Shown in pieces: positions 1 through 7,769 of a stretch of DNA of 44,919 nucleotides. Under the pieces are notes generated by a model. The model did not search any database. It saw only the letters and a list, made by a program, of their open reading frames with translations, and was not told the DNA's origin. How positions within the stretch are numbered: position 1 is the stretch's first letter; the number at the start of each line of letters is the position of its first letter. This DNA is from Bacteroides sp. (GTDB taxonomy: Bacteria; Bacteroidota; Bacteroidia; Bacteroidales; Muribaculaceae). The stretch lies in the NCBI GenBank assembly GCA_014801875.1, contig JAAVDJ010000018.1:1-44919 (forward strand). The letters are read 5' to 3'. The translations under genes and the position numbers were made by a program.

Positions 1-60
1 AGCAATAAGGTAACTTCTCGCACGAAGCATTGAGGTAATTTCCTAAGGGTCGCCAGAGTT

Positions 61-170
61 GAGAATACCCTCCTGCATCGCCCGGCCATTCGGCGAATGG
101 CCTAAAGTCCTTATTTGCTCCACGCACCGTCGCTCCGGGCGCTCAGGGAGTGAGTGCCCTCCCGGTGGCG
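61..170 (-). repeat. REP-like intergenic element, copy 1 (minus orientation)
   Basis: Non-coding repeat with two palindromes just downstream of porQ. The first is GGCCATTCGGCGAATGGCC at 84-102 (9-bp arms, one central base). The second, at 137-159, pairs GGGC/GCCC and CTCA/TGAG around a 5-base loop. Read on the minus strand, it aligns along its length with the tandem copies at 13.7-13.94 kb and in part with those at 35.6-35.7 kb. The arms differ from the other copies by a paired G-to-C / C-to-G exchange that keeps the palindrome. Confidence 0.75.
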
Positions 171-175
171 CATTG

Positions 176-1192
176 TCAGAGGAGTTCGGAAATCTGCAGC
201 CCAAGATTGATCAAGAGCGTAGAGGCGCTTTTGTGGGGCATGGCGTAGGATGCACCTACACTGAAGGTGCGCGTCTTCAAGCCGAAGCCAAGGGAAAAAC
301 CGGAAAAGAAATTTCGCTGATAGGCGCTCATGTCGCTCCGTGTCTTGTAATTGTACCCCAAATCTACGTAAAGTCGGTCTGACGGCTGATACTGAATGCC
401 GAAAACAAAATGACGGAAGAAATCCTTCGCGAAAGTAGATTTTATCTTCTTCTCCTGAACCCCCTCTTCATCCGTATGCTCGTAATAGCTGAGGTGCCAG
501 CGGGTGAGATTGAATGCCGTCACACTCAACGCGAACGGGGAGGAACCGAGCGTCTGCATCCATCCCAACTGTATGTCGAACGGAAGACGGTCATAACTGC
601 TGTTAAATCGTTTCAGCTGCCCACCCATGTTCTTGAACACGACCGACAACGACATATCGTGCTCATCATCATAATAGTTCAAACCCACATCGGCAGCCAT
701 AGCGAAAGCGGAATACTGTTCGTAGCTGCTGTAGATCATCTTCAGATTGATGCCTCCACGCAGACGCATGGTGAAATCATGGGAATAAGTGCCTTCAAAC
801 ACAAAATCAGACGGAGTGAACGACCCTATGGAGCTTCCGTCGGCCTCATATCCCTGCATCTCTCCATAATTAAGATAACGCACGGCTGCGCTCCAGGCTG
901 AGTGTTCCCCGGCTCCCTGCCCGTAACGGACTTCGGCAAAATTCGCCGTGCCCAGATAGCGCATGTATCCTACGGCCAGCTGCTTCTCCACCTCCGGACC
1001 CAACAGAGCGGGATTCTGTTCTGCCAAGGTGACATCGTCGTCTATGACGGTTATGTTGGTGCCCCCGAGACCGAAAACATGGCTCGAGGTAGGAACTGTC
1101 AGGAAATCATAGGCCGACCGTCCGGTCTGGGCCTGAACGGTAAGAACGGCACCTGCCGCCAATAGCAATATTGTTCGCCGCATTAGTTTCAT
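176..1192 (-). CDS. porQ: Type IX secretion system protein PorQ
   Basis: A 338-residue protein with a signal peptide (about residues 1-22, ending AQA-Q) followed by a beta-rich, aromatic-rich body of the outer-membrane barrel type. The N-terminal block with PTSSHVFGLGGTN followed by DDDVTLAEQNPALLG is characteristic of PorQ, an accessory outer-membrane protein of the Bacteroidetes type IX secretion system that acts with the attachment/sortase machinery. Length matches the family. It is divergent from the TonB-like gene at 1.39 kb, and the 170-bp gap contains an 11-bp inverted repeat that could be an operator. The other T9SS-related gene here is the plug protein at 10.3-11.5 kb. A REP-like repeat follows the stop codon. 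The exact role within T9SS rests on family knowledge. Confidence 0.85.
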   Translation of the reverse strand: MKLMRRTILLLAAGAVLTVQAQTGRSAYDFLTVPTSSHVFGLGGTNITVIDDDVTLAEQNPALLGPEVEKQLAVGYMRYLGTANFAEVRYGQGAGEHSAWSAAVRYLNYGEMQGYEADGSSIGSFTPSDFVFEGTYSHDFTMRLRGGINLKMIYSSYEQYSAFAMAADVGLNYYDDEHDMSLSVVFKNMGGQLKRFNSSYDRLPFDIQLGWMQTLGSSPFALSVTAFNLTRWHLSYYEHTDEEGVQEKKIKSTFAKDFFRHFVFGIQYQPSDRLYVDLGYNYKTRSDMSAYQRNFFSGFSLGFGLKTRTFSVGASYAMPHKSASTLLINLGLQISELL

Positions 1193-1242
1193 TTATCATT
1201 AAAATAACGAAATTATCCCCTTTCTATTATTTAAAAAAGTAA

Positions 1243-1282
1243 TTTTACATTAATAATCACCGTTTCAGGCGTTAATGTAAAA
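1243..1282. promoter_or_regulatory. 11-bp perfect inverted repeat between divergent genes
   Basis: TTTTACATTAA (1243-1253) and TTAATGTAAAA (1272-1282) form a perfect inverted repeat with an 18-base spacer. It sits between the divergently read porQ and TonB-like genes, about 50 bases from the porQ start. The geometry fits an operator for a dimeric regulator. It is not followed by a T-run, so it is unlikely to be a terminator. No regulator can be named. Confidence 0.35.
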
Positions 1283-1327
1283 AAAAGTAAAACAAGTTTA
1301 AATATACTAATTCTTTAGGTTATTTTA

Positions 1328-1358
1328 TTGCACATCTCAATATTAGGAGTTATATTTG
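1328..1358 (+). promoter_or_regulatory. Bacteroidetes-type promoter of the TonB-like gene
   Basis: TTG at 1328-1330, a 20-base spacer and TATATTTG at 1351-1358 match the Bacteroidetes pattern TTTG-N19..21-TAnnTTTG. The expected transcription start (about 1362-1366) falls on or past the ATG at 1363. This argues for translation from the next in-frame ATG at 1387. Confidence 0.6.
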
Positions 1359-1386
1359 CAACATGAAAAACCTCCAAACAAGAAAA

Positions 1387-1830
1387 ATGAAGACTCAAGC
1401 ATTCCTATTTCTTTTCGGGGCTTCCCTCTCCCTCCCGTTCTCGCCGGCTGCCGAGGCGCAGACTTTCCGCGTCACCACAGGCATCAGCGTTAACGGGAAC
1501 CCCAACTATATAGAGGTGTATGAGTATGATTTCGTGGAGAAGAAACCCCAGTTTCCCGGCGGAGGACAGAAAATGGTCAGCTTCATCAACGAACACCGTC
1601 GTTATCCCGCCGAGGCTTACGCAAGGGGGATTGAAGGAAGGGTGATGTGTTCGTTCGTAATCCACCCCGACGGTGCCATTTCCCATATCAGTGTGCTCCG
1701 AGGCGTGGAGCCTTCACTCAACAGGGAGGCCGTCAGGATTATTTCCAAGATGCCCTCTTGGGAACCCGGCTCTATCAGCGGTCAGGCTGTTCCTGTCAGA
1801 GTGGTCTGCGCAGTCCCTTTCCGGAAATAA
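1387..1830 (+). CDS. Small secreted protein with a TonB C-terminal domain
   Basis: The 147-residue product (from 1387) starts with a signal peptide (MKTQAFLFLF..., Ala-rich end near AAEAQ). A TonB C-terminal domain fills the second half: a P-Q-F-P-G-G-G entry, RYPAEAYARGIEGRVMCSF, then V-I-H-P-D-G and a closing PVRVVCAVPFRK strand. There is no proline-rich spacer and no separate membrane anchor, so it is unlikely to be a full energy transducer. Many Bacteroidetes carry such stand-alone periplasmic TonB-C proteins of unclear role. An in-frame ATG at 1363 has AGGAG 13 bases upstream but lies at the predicted transcription start, so I prefer 1387. A bidirectional terminator follows at 1917-1948. 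Confidence 0.75.
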   Translation: MKTQAFLFLFGASLSLPFSPAAEAQTFRVTTGISVNGNPNYIEVYEYDFVEKKPQFPGGGQKMVSFINEHRRYPAEAYARGIEGRVMCSFVIHPDGAISHISVLRGVEPSLNREAVRIISKMPSWEPGSISGQAVPVRVVCAVPFRK

Positions 1831-1916
1831 GACTCCTCTCCTTCCGTCGAAACAGAGTTGTATAAGTTATAAAGGTTATAAACAGTTAAATTGAATAGTT
1901 TTGATTTTTAGCAACC

Positions 1917-1948
1917 AAAAAGGATTGACCGTGAGGCCAATCCTTTTT
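1917..1948. terminator. Bidirectional intrinsic terminator
   Basis: An 11-bp perfect stem, AAAAAGGATTG (1917-1927) with CAATCCTTTTT (1938-1948) and a 10-base loop. The A-run and T-run let it work in both directions. It lies between the convergent TonB-like gene (+) and winged-helix gene (-). Confidence 0.85.
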
Positions 1949-2001
1949 ATCTTTTCAGCGATATCCATCCCCTCCCACTGCCGGGAAAGGAACAGGACCG
2001 T

Positions 2002-2208
2002 TCAGACAAGTTTCACAACGATTTCCTCGTCATTCTCTGTAATGACAATCTTCCCTTCGCGACCAAGCCACCCGAGGGCTGCCATTGTCTGGTCTTTCTT
2101 TAGCTTTGTGACTTTCTTGAGCTGCTTCATGCCAAGCATTTTCTCTGTCGAGGTCTCAAGGGCTTTATAAACCTCTCCAGCCCATGTTCCAATTTCTTCA
2201 ATAGTCAT
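2002..2208 (-). CDS. Winged-helix domain protein (DUF2582-like)
   Basis: A 68-residue protein made of one small winged helix-turn-helix. It starts with a helix (IEEIGTWAGEVYKALE), continues with a Lys-rich recognition region (MKQLKKVTKLKKDQTMAALGW), then a two-strand wing (GKIVITENDEEIVVKLV). This matches the short Bacteroidetes winged-helix family formerly called DUF2582. DNA binding is inferred from the fold; targets are unknown. The gene is complete, monocistronic and convergent with the TonB-like gene across the shared terminator at 1917-1948. Confidence 0.8.
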   Translation of the reverse strand: MTIEEIGTWAGEVYKALETSTEKMLGMKQLKKVTKLKKDQTMAALGWLGREGKIVITENDEEIVVKLV

Positions 2209-2309
2209 CGTTATAAATGATTTAAATTAAACTTAGATTTTTAGCTTCGTATCTATTTTCCTTTCGCCAGGAAAAGCGTATCCTGCAAGGGCCCCGAAAC
2301 TTTATTTTG

Positions 2310-2317
2310 CAAAAATA
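2310..2317 (-). promoter_or_regulatory. Possible -7 element for the winged-helix gene
   Basis: CAAAAATA on the plus strand reads TATTTTTG on the minus strand and fits TAnnTTTG. It would give a leader of about 95 bases. No convincing -33 TTTG is found 19-21 bases upstream. The 315-base gap 2209-2523 otherwise holds only A+T-rich sequence and the rsgA promoter region. Confidence 0.3.
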
Positions 2318-2511
2318 GTAAAAAATTTTCAATTCTCATCATAATTCTTTGAATTTGTGTTCTTTTTACTATTTTATCCCCCCTTTCTATTCTCTTTTTG
2401 ACTCTTTCCTCTCCCTCTTTCTCTCTTCGCACCCCGCTTATCAATGCTCTCCGGAAACACTTTCCATATATATTTTTAACAATCCGGCCCCTCAAATTGT
2501 TATTATTTCAC

Positions 2512-2519
2512 TAACTTTG
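2512..2519 (+). promoter_or_regulatory. -7 element of rsgA
   Basis: TAACTTTG, a perfect TAnnTTTG, ends four bases before the first ATG of rsgA (2524). The -33 region is weak. Transcription would start at or just past 2524. The mRNA is then either leaderless or translated from the internal ATG at 2572. Confidence 0.5.
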
Positions 2520-2523
2520 CAGT

Positions 2524-3513
2524 ATGGCCAAGAAAAAGAAAGCTGAAATAACCCCTCAAGCTCCCGCAGCTATGGGCAGGGTCGTAAAAAACACCGGTAG
2601 CTCCTACATTGTCCGTCTGGACTCCGGGGTGGAAATTCCTTGCAGAATCAAAGGAAATTTCAGAATAAAAGGGATTCGGACCACAAATCCTGTGGCCGTC
2701 GGAGATATTGTCTCCGTTGTCAAAGCCGCTGACGACGCCGACTACATCACCGCAATCGAGCCCAGGAAGAATTATATCATTAGGCGTGCGTCAAATCTCT
2801 CCAAGGAGAGCCATATCCTGGCCTCCAATATTGACCGCGCTTTGATTGTAGCCACTCTCCGCGACCCTCTGACTCCACTCACTTTTATCGACCGATTCCT
2901 TGCTACGGCCGAAGCGTATTCCGTCCCCGCCGGAATTGTGCTCAACAAAGAGGATATGTGGGATGACGATGACCGTCAACTCGCCGATGCTCTCTTGAAT
3001 CTTTATTCTTCTATCGGATATCCCCTATTCTTCCTCTCGGCTGCCACCGGGGAGGGGATTGAGGTGCTTCGGGAAATTCTCACCGGGAAAATCACTCTTC
3101 TCGCCGGAAACAGCGGCGTCGGGAAATCATCGATTATCAATGCGCTCGTCCCTGACGCTAACCTCCGAACCGGTGCGATTTCCGACATACATCACACCGG
3201 AACCCACACCACCACATTCTCCGAAATGATCGACCTTCCCGGTGGAGGGGCGATTATCGACATTCCCGGTGTCAGGGGATTCGGCACTATTGATTTCGCA
3301 CCTGAGGAGGTGGGGCATTTCTTCCCTGACATTTTCCGGTTTGCCAAAGACTGCCGCTACAGCGACTGCAAACACACAGGTGAACCGGGATGTGCCGTAA
3401 TTCCGGCTGTAGAAAATCATTATATAGCCGAGAGTCGCTACAATTCTTATCTCTCGATTCTTGAGGAAGCGTCGGAAGAGGCGGGTGCCGACAAATACCG
3501 CAAGCCTTTCTGA
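2524..3513 (+). CDS. rsgA: Ribosome small-subunit-dependent GTPase A
   Basis: RsgA is a circularly permuted GTPase that helps the late maturation of the 30S subunit. Visible parts, numbered from 2524: an OB-fold from about residue 18 (GRVVKNTGSSYIV), the G4 motif NKED at 141-144, the P-loop GNSGVGKS at 195-202, DIPGVRGFG as the G3/switch region near 246-254, and a zinc site C277, C282, H284, C290. Length (329) is normal for the family. The first 16 residues are a Lys/Pro-rich extension; Met17 (2572) begins exactly where the OB-fold normally starts. Because the -7 element abuts the first ATG, 2572 may be the true start. It converges with cdaA across a truncated REP-like element. Confidence 0.93.
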   Translation: MAKKKKAEITPQAPAAMGRVVKNTGSSYIVRLDSGVEIPCRIKGNFRIKGIRTTNPVAVGDIVSVVKAADDADYITAIEPRKNYIIRRASNLSKESHILASNIDRALIVATLRDPLTPLTFIDRFLATAEAYSVPAGIVLNKEDMWDDDDRQLADALLNLYSSIGYPLFFLSAATGEGIEVLREILTGKITLLAGNSGVGKSSIINALVPDANLRTGAISDIHHTGTHTTTFSEMIDLPGGGAIIDIPGVRGFGTIDFAPEEVGHFFPDIFRFAKDCRYSDCKHTGEPGCAVIPAVENHYIAESRYNSYLSILEEASEEAGADKYRKPF

Positions 3514-3515
3514 GA

Positions 3516-3565
3516 GGCGAATGCCCTAATCTCCATATTTTGCACCTGTTGTATTTCGCACCGGT
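3516..3565 (-). repeat. Truncated REP-like element between rsgA and cdaA
   Basis: The 28 bases at 3516-3543 (GGCGAATGCCCTAA, then CTCCATATTTTGC) match the reverse complement of the 13.7-kb units at 27 of 28 positions. The following bases keep a weaker match ending with CGCACCGG. The left arm of the palindrome is missing, so this is a decayed copy. It fills the convergent gap between the rsgA stop and the cdaA stop. Confidence 0.65.
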
Positions 3566-3568
3566 TGT

Positions 3569-4339
3569 CTATGCCTCCACAAGCGATTCCGACAGGATAT
3601 GCTCAAGGTCGGGCGCACTCACGCGTGTCGTTATCGTCCCGTCCTTGGCTACGGATATACCCCCTGTCTCCTCGCTCACTATGACGCACACAGCGTCCGT
3701 AGCCTGGCTCATTCCTAAGGCGGCCCTATGGCGAAGACCGAGATTCTTAGGGATGTTCATGTCATGGCTAACCGGCAGGATGCATCCAACTGATTTTATC
3801 CGATGGTCGGCTATGATCATGGCTCCGTCATGCAGCGGGGAATTCTTGAAAAATATATTCTCTATCAGACGCACGTTGACGTTGGCGTCTATCATGTCTC
3901 CCGTCTTCTCATAATCCGTCAGGGGAACTTTGCGCTGGAACACTATCAGGGCCCCCGTCTTGCTCTTGCTCATGCTCATGCAGGCATAGACCACTGCCAT
4001 CACACGTGCATGACCCTCCCCGTCACTCTTGTCATGCTTGAAGAAACGCCGGAAATTGCTCAGCCTCCCTTGCGAACCGATATCTATAAGAAAACGCTTT
4101 ATCTGGTCCTGAAAAAGAATAACGAGCACTATCAGACCGATACTCATGAATTTATCAAGAATCGATCCGGTCAGCCGCATGTCGAAAATCTCAGAGGCAA
4201 TCACCCACACGACAAAAAACACCAGCACGCCGTAGAAGAGCGAGAGTGTGCCGCTGTTCTTCATCATCCTGTAGACGTAGAAGAGCAACAGGGCGATGAT
4301 GAGTATGTCTATGATATCCTTTATTCCGAAATTTATCAT
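3569..4339 (-). CDS. cdaA: Diadenylate cyclase CdaA (c-di-AMP synthase)
   Basis: Makes cyclic di-AMP from two ATP at the inner membrane. Three hydrophobic helices lie in residues 8-77 (for example LIIALLLFYVY and IGLIVLVILF). They are followed by the DisA_N catalytic domain with the DGA motif at 171-173 (SPLHDGAMII) and the RHR motif at 203-205 (GLRHRAALGMS). Length (256) is slightly shorter than Gram-positive CdaA, mainly at the C-terminus. It starts 29 bases after the folP stop and is probably cotranscribed with it; this folP-cdaA order is common in Bacteroidetes. No CdaR or GlmM partner gene is in the window. Confidence 0.93.
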   Translation of the reverse strand: MINFGIKDIIDILIIALLLFYVYRMMKNSGTLSLFYGVLVFFVVWVIASEIFDMRLTGSILDKFMSIGLIVLVILFQDQIKRFLIDIGSQGRLSNFRRFFKHDKSDGEGHARVMAVVYACMSMSKSKTGALIVFQRKVPLTDYEKTGDMIDANVNVRLIENIFFKNSPLHDGAMIIADHRIKSVGCILPVSHDMNIPKNLGLRHRAALGMSQATDAVCVIVSEETGGISVAKDGTITTRVSAPDLEHILSESLVEA

Positions 4340-4368
4340 TGATGTCGAGTTTTCTGATTTATCATATC

Positions 4369-5205
4369 TCAGCCGAGCCGGGATAGGAGCTCAACGGTCT
4401 GACGCGCTGCGCGCACGTCGTGCACTCTGAGTATGTCAGCCCCACGGTCTACCGCTATCGCATCGAGCGCCACGGTCCCTTCGTAGCTCTCTTCGGGCGT
4501 GATTCCGAGGGTGCGCCATATCATGCTTTTCCGCGATATGCCGGCGAGAACCGGCATACCCATCCGGCAGAACTCTCCAAGCTCATTGAGCAGGCGGAAA
4601 TTCTGACTCGCAGTCTTGGCGAAACCGAAGCCGGGATCTATGATTATGTCGTTCACCCCGAGACCGCGCAATTCATAGACCTTGCGTGAAAGATCGGTGA
4701 TGACCTCAGCAGTGACGTCGGCATAATCGGTGAGCTCCTGCATCGTGGCCGGAGTGCCTCTCATGTGCATAAGGACATAGGCCACACGCAGGTCGGCCAC
4801 TGTCTCCCACATGGCGGGATCAAGGGTGCCTCCACTTATGTCGTTGATTATATCCACTCCCCATTCCTCAACACATCGGCGAGCTACGCAGGCGCGGAAC
4901 GTGTCGATGCTTACCGGCACATCATCCCATTCGCGCCTGACTATCTCAAGACCTCGTGCCAGACGGGAATATTCCTCCTCCGCAGAGACATCTTCCGCTC
5001 CGGGGCGCGAGGAGTAACCTCCGAGATCCAGAATATCGGCTCCCTCCTCCTTCAACTGCAGCACACGCCCAAGGATTTCCGAATCCCCGGGCGTGCGGCT
5101 GCCGCTATAGAAACTGTCGGGCGTGACATTGATTATTCCCATCACTTTCGGGATGCGGAAATCCATCAGTCGTCCCTTTATGTTTATTGTCAGCTGGCTG
5201 TGCAT
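4369..5205 (-). CDS. folP: Dihydropteroate synthase
   Basis: Condenses p-aminobenzoate with dihydropterin pyrophosphate in folate synthesis; it is the sulfonamide target. The TIM-barrel motifs appear in order: MGIINVTPDSF at 22-32, DLGGYSSRPGA at 60-70, NDISGG at 121-126, MHMRGTP at 146-152, DPGFGFAKT at 190-198, SRKS at 224-227 and the terminal VHDV near 261. Length (278) is typical. The gene lies 38 bases downstream of typA and 29 bases upstream of cdaA on the same strand, suggesting a typA-folP-cdaA transcript. Met14 is an alternative start. Confidence 0.95.
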   Translation of the reverse strand: MHSQLTINIKGRLMDFRIPKVMGIINVTPDSFYSGSRTPGDSEILGRVLQLKEEGADILDLGGYSSRPGAEDVSAEEEYSRLARGLEIVRREWDDVPVSIDTFRACVARRCVEEWGVDIINDISGGTLDPAMWETVADLRVAYVLMHMRGTPATMQELTDYADVTAEVITDLSRKVYELRGLGVNDIIIDPGFGFAKTASQNFRLLNELGEFCRMGMPVLAGISRKSMIWRTLGITPEESYEGTVALDAIAVDRGADILRVHDVRAARQTVELLSRLG

Positions 5206-5243
5206 TGTTTTATTTTCATTTGCAGCGTCCTGCCGCCGGCGCG

Positions 5244-7043
5244 TCAGGACCGGTTCGCACGTTTACGCTCGTTCTCGTCAAGGATTATCTTGCGGATGCG
5301 CAGATGGTTGGGAGTGACCTCCACATACTCATCTTCCTTGATATATTCCAGCGCTTCCTCGAGAGAGAAAACAATCGGGGGAACGATGCGGGCCTTGTCG
5401 TCCGCACCGGAAGCTCGCATATTCGTGAGCTTTTTCGATTTGGTGACGTTGACGACTATGTCATTGTCTTTGGCGTTCTCTCCCACTACCTGACCGGCAT
5501 ATACCTCCTCCTGCGGGAAGATGAAAAATTTACCGCGGTCCTGAAGCTTATCTATGGCATAGGCGTAGGCGGTCCCGGCCTCCATGGCGATAAGGGAGCC
5601 GTTGGTGCGTCGCTCGATGTCTCCTTTCCAGGGTTGGTATTCAAGGAAGCGATGAGCCATGATAGCCTCACCCGCTGTGGCGGTCAGCACATTGTTGCGC
5701 AGGCCGATGATGCCGCGTGAGGGGATTACGAATTCGATGTTGACCCTGTCGTTCTGAGTCTCCATAGACACTATCTCACCTTTGCGGCGTGTCACCATAT
5801 CGACCATCTTTGAGCTGTATTCCTCCGGCACATTGATGGTGAGTGATTCAACGGGCTCACATTTTTTCCCGTCTATTTCCTTTATGATGACCTGTGGCTG
5901 ACCCACCTGAAGCTCATACCCTTCACGACGCATTGTCTCGATAAGGATAGAAAGATGGAGCACGCCTCGGCCATAAACGCTCCATTTATCTTCATTCTCA
6001 CCTTTCACCACTCTCAACGCGAGGTTGCGGTCAAGCTCCTTCTCAAGGCGGTCTGCGATATGGCGGGAGGTGACATATTTCCCGTCTTTTCCGAAGAAGG
6101 GGGAATCGTTGATGGTGAACGTCATCGACATGGTGGGCTCGTCGATGGCTATGCGGGGGAGTGACTCCGGATTGGCGAGGTCGGCGATAGTGTCGCCGAT
6201 TTCAAATCCGTCGATACCCACAAGGGCGCAGATGTCGCCTGAGCTGACCTCTGCCACCTTCTTGCGCCCCATCCCTTCAAAGGTATGTACCTCCTTGATG
6301 CGCTGTTTAACGATGCTCCCGTCTTTCTTGATGAGCGCCACGTCCTGACCCTCGCGGAATGTGCCGCGGTGTACGCGCCCAACTGCGATACGCCCTACGT
6401 AGGAGCTGTAGTCAAGACTGGTCACAAGCATCTGCGCATCTCCCTCGTTCTTCACGGGAGCCGGGATATGCTCTATGATTGCATCCAGCACTGCTGTTAT
6501 GTCTTCGGTCGGGGTGTGCCAGTCGGTGCTCATCCAATTGTTCTTTGCCGAACCGTAGATTGTCGGGAAATCGAGCTGGTCTTCCGTCGCGTTGAGGTTG
6601 AACATAAGGTCGAAGACCATCTCGTTGACCTCATCGGGGCGACAGTTGGGCTTGTCTACCTTGTTGACCACCACCACAGGCTTCAACCCCATCTGAATTG
6701 CTTTCTGAAGCACGAAACGGGTCTGTGGCATGGGGCCTTCGAAAGCATCCACAAGGAGCAGACATCCGTCGGCCATATTCAGCACTCGCTCCACCTCTCC
6801 GCCGAAGTCAGCGTGTCCGGGAGTGTCTATAATGTTGATTTTTGTGCCTTTATAGTTGATTGATACGTTTTTCGACAGAATCGTTATGCCTCTTTCCCGC
6901 TCAAGGTCATTGTTGTCGAGAATTAGTTCGCCGGTGGTCTGATTGTCTCTGAAGAGATGGCCGGCGAGAAGCATTTTGTCCACCAGGGTAGTTTTGCCGT
7001 GGTCGACGTGCGCGATGATTGCGATATTACGGATGTCTTGCAT
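5244..7043 (-). CDS. typA: Ribosome-binding translational GTPase TypA/BipA
   Basis: A 599-residue translation-factor GTPase of the EF-G superfamily that assists ribosome assembly and stress growth. G1 is AHVDHGKT near residue 10, G3 is [11 protein letters not shown] near 73-83, and G4 is VNKVDKP near residue 128. Domain II, an EF-G-like domain III, a domain V and the TypA-specific C-terminal domain with its basic end follow. The promoter at 7067-7098 gives a short leader of about 18 bases. folP and cdaA lie downstream on the same strand; rpsO is upstream but separated by a terminator. Confidence 0.96.
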   Translation of the reverse strand: MQDIRNIAIIAHVDHGKTTLVDKMLLAGHLFRDNQTTGELILDNNDLERERGITILSKNVSINYKGTKINIIDTPGHADFGGEVERVLNMADGCLLLVDAFEGPMPQTRFVLQKAIQMGLKPVVVVNKVDKPNCRPDEVNEMVFDLMFNLNATEDQLDFPTIYGSAKNNWMSTDWHTPTEDITAVLDAIIEHIPAPVKNEGDAQMLVTSLDYSSYVGRIAVGRVHRGTFREGQDVALIKKDGSIVKQRIKEVHTFEGMGRKKVAEVSSGDICALVGIDGFEIGDTIADLANPESLPRIAIDEPTMSMTFTINDSPFFGKDGKYVTSRHIADRLEKELDRNLALRVVKGENEDKWSVYGRGVLHLSILIETMRREGYELQVGQPQVIIKEIDGKKCEPVESLTINVPEEYSSKMVDMVTRRKGEIVSMETQNDRVNIEFVIPSRGIIGLRNNVLTATAGEAIMAHRFLEYQPWKGDIERRTNGSLIAMEAGTAYAYAIDKLQDRGKFFIFPQEEVYAGQVVGENAKDNDIVVNVTKSKKLTNMRASGADDKARIVPPIVFSLEEALEYIKEDEYVEVTPNHLRIRKIILDENERKRANRS

Positions 7044-7066
7044 AAAAAGTCGTTGATATTCGGCTG

Positions 7067-7098
7067 CAAAGTTACAAATTTTTTTTGTATTGACCCAA
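7067..7098 (-). promoter_or_regulatory. typA promoter
   Basis: On the minus strand, TTG (7096-7098), a 21-base spacer and TAACTTTG (7067-7074) fit the Bacteroidetes promoter. The predicted start is about 18 bases upstream of the typA ATG. Confidence 0.7.
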
Positions 7099-7102
7099 CA
7101 GA

Positions 7103-7142
7103 AAAAGGGAACCTTCAGAATGTTGTCTGAAGATTCCCTTTT
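7103..7142 (-). terminator. rpsO intrinsic terminator
   Basis: A long stem pairs 7103-7119 with 7126-7142 (AAAAGGGA then CTTCAGA on one arm, TCTGAAG then TCCCTTTT on the other). On the minus strand it is followed by a T-rich tail. It lies 26 bases after the rpsO stop and directly upstream of the typA promoter. Confidence 0.85.
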
Positions 7143-7168
7143 GTGGTTGACTTACCGTTCCTGTATAA

Positions 7169-7444
7169 TTACTTACGGATACCGAGCTCTTTCTTGGCGA
7201 TGATCGCGCGGTAACGGTTGATGTCTTTACGGATAAGGTAGTCGAGAAGTGAACGACGCTGACCTACGAGAGCCTTAAGGGCGCGCGCTGTTGCGTAATC
7301 CTTGTGGTTCTCCTTAAGGTGTTCTGTGAGGTGTTTGATACGTACTGAGAAAAGTGCGATCTGGCTTTCGGGGCTGCCTGTGTCGTTCTTGCCCTGGCCA
7401 TACTTCTCGAAAATTGCCTGCTTTTCTTCTGATGAAAGATGCAT
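7169..7444 (-). CDS. rpsO: 30S ribosomal protein S15
   Basis: The 91-residue protein binds the central domain of 16S rRNA and bridges to 23S rRNA. The typical S15 sequence is visible: GSPESQIALFSVRIKHLTEHLKENHKD, split as GSPESQIALFSVRI and HLTEHLKENHKD, then a basic block ending VGQRRSLLDYL. The length is the usual one plus two residues. Its own promoter (7551-7582) leaves a leader of about 100 bases, long enough for S15 feedback control, although no known S15 target fold is recognised. The terminator at 7103-7142 ends the transcript. Confidence 0.97.
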   Translation of the reverse strand: MHLSSEEKQAIFEKYGQGKNDTGSPESQIALFSVRIKHLTEHLKENHKDYATARALKALVGQRRSLLDYLIRKDINRYRAIIAKKELGIRK

Positions 7445-7550
7445 GATTGTGAGAGTTTAGATTGTTGATGATTTTGTTTATTCCACTTTTCTTTAAAAAG
7501 CTTACGACGCAGGGACTCTCCCCCTCGCCTGCCTTTCGCGAAAAGCGTTG

Positions 7551-7582
7551 CAAAGTTACTGATTTTTTTTGTAACCGCCAAA
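7551..7582 (-). promoter_or_regulatory. rpsO promoter
   Basis: On the minus strand: TTTG (7579-7582), a 20-base spacer, TAACTTTG (7551-7558). This is a perfect match to the Bacteroidetes consensus. Transcription is expected to start near 7545, about 100 bases before the rpsO ATG. Confidence 0.85.
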
Positions 7583-7769
7583 TCTTTTGCCTCAAAGCTC
7601 ACTTCGAAACTCCCCTTCCCTAATTGAGAAGCTGACGCTTTCAGATCCGCATTGCCCCCTTGATTCTCTCCTCCCCTCTCATCATTTTTATGAAACAGGA
7701 TTTCTGACAGGCTTCTTTCAATCACAGATGAACCTTCCGAACACACTATACGTTATATAGACAAAGCTT

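Noticed and set aside
2253..2495. An 80-codon minus-strand frame between the winged-helix gene and rsgA
   Set aside because: A+T-rich, low-complexity Lys/Arg/Glu product with no family likeness, in the divergent promoter region.
7264..7746. A 160-codon minus-strand frame overlapping rpsO and its upstream region
   Set aside because: It overlaps rpsO in another frame, runs through the consensus rpsO promoter, and its composition is not protein-like.
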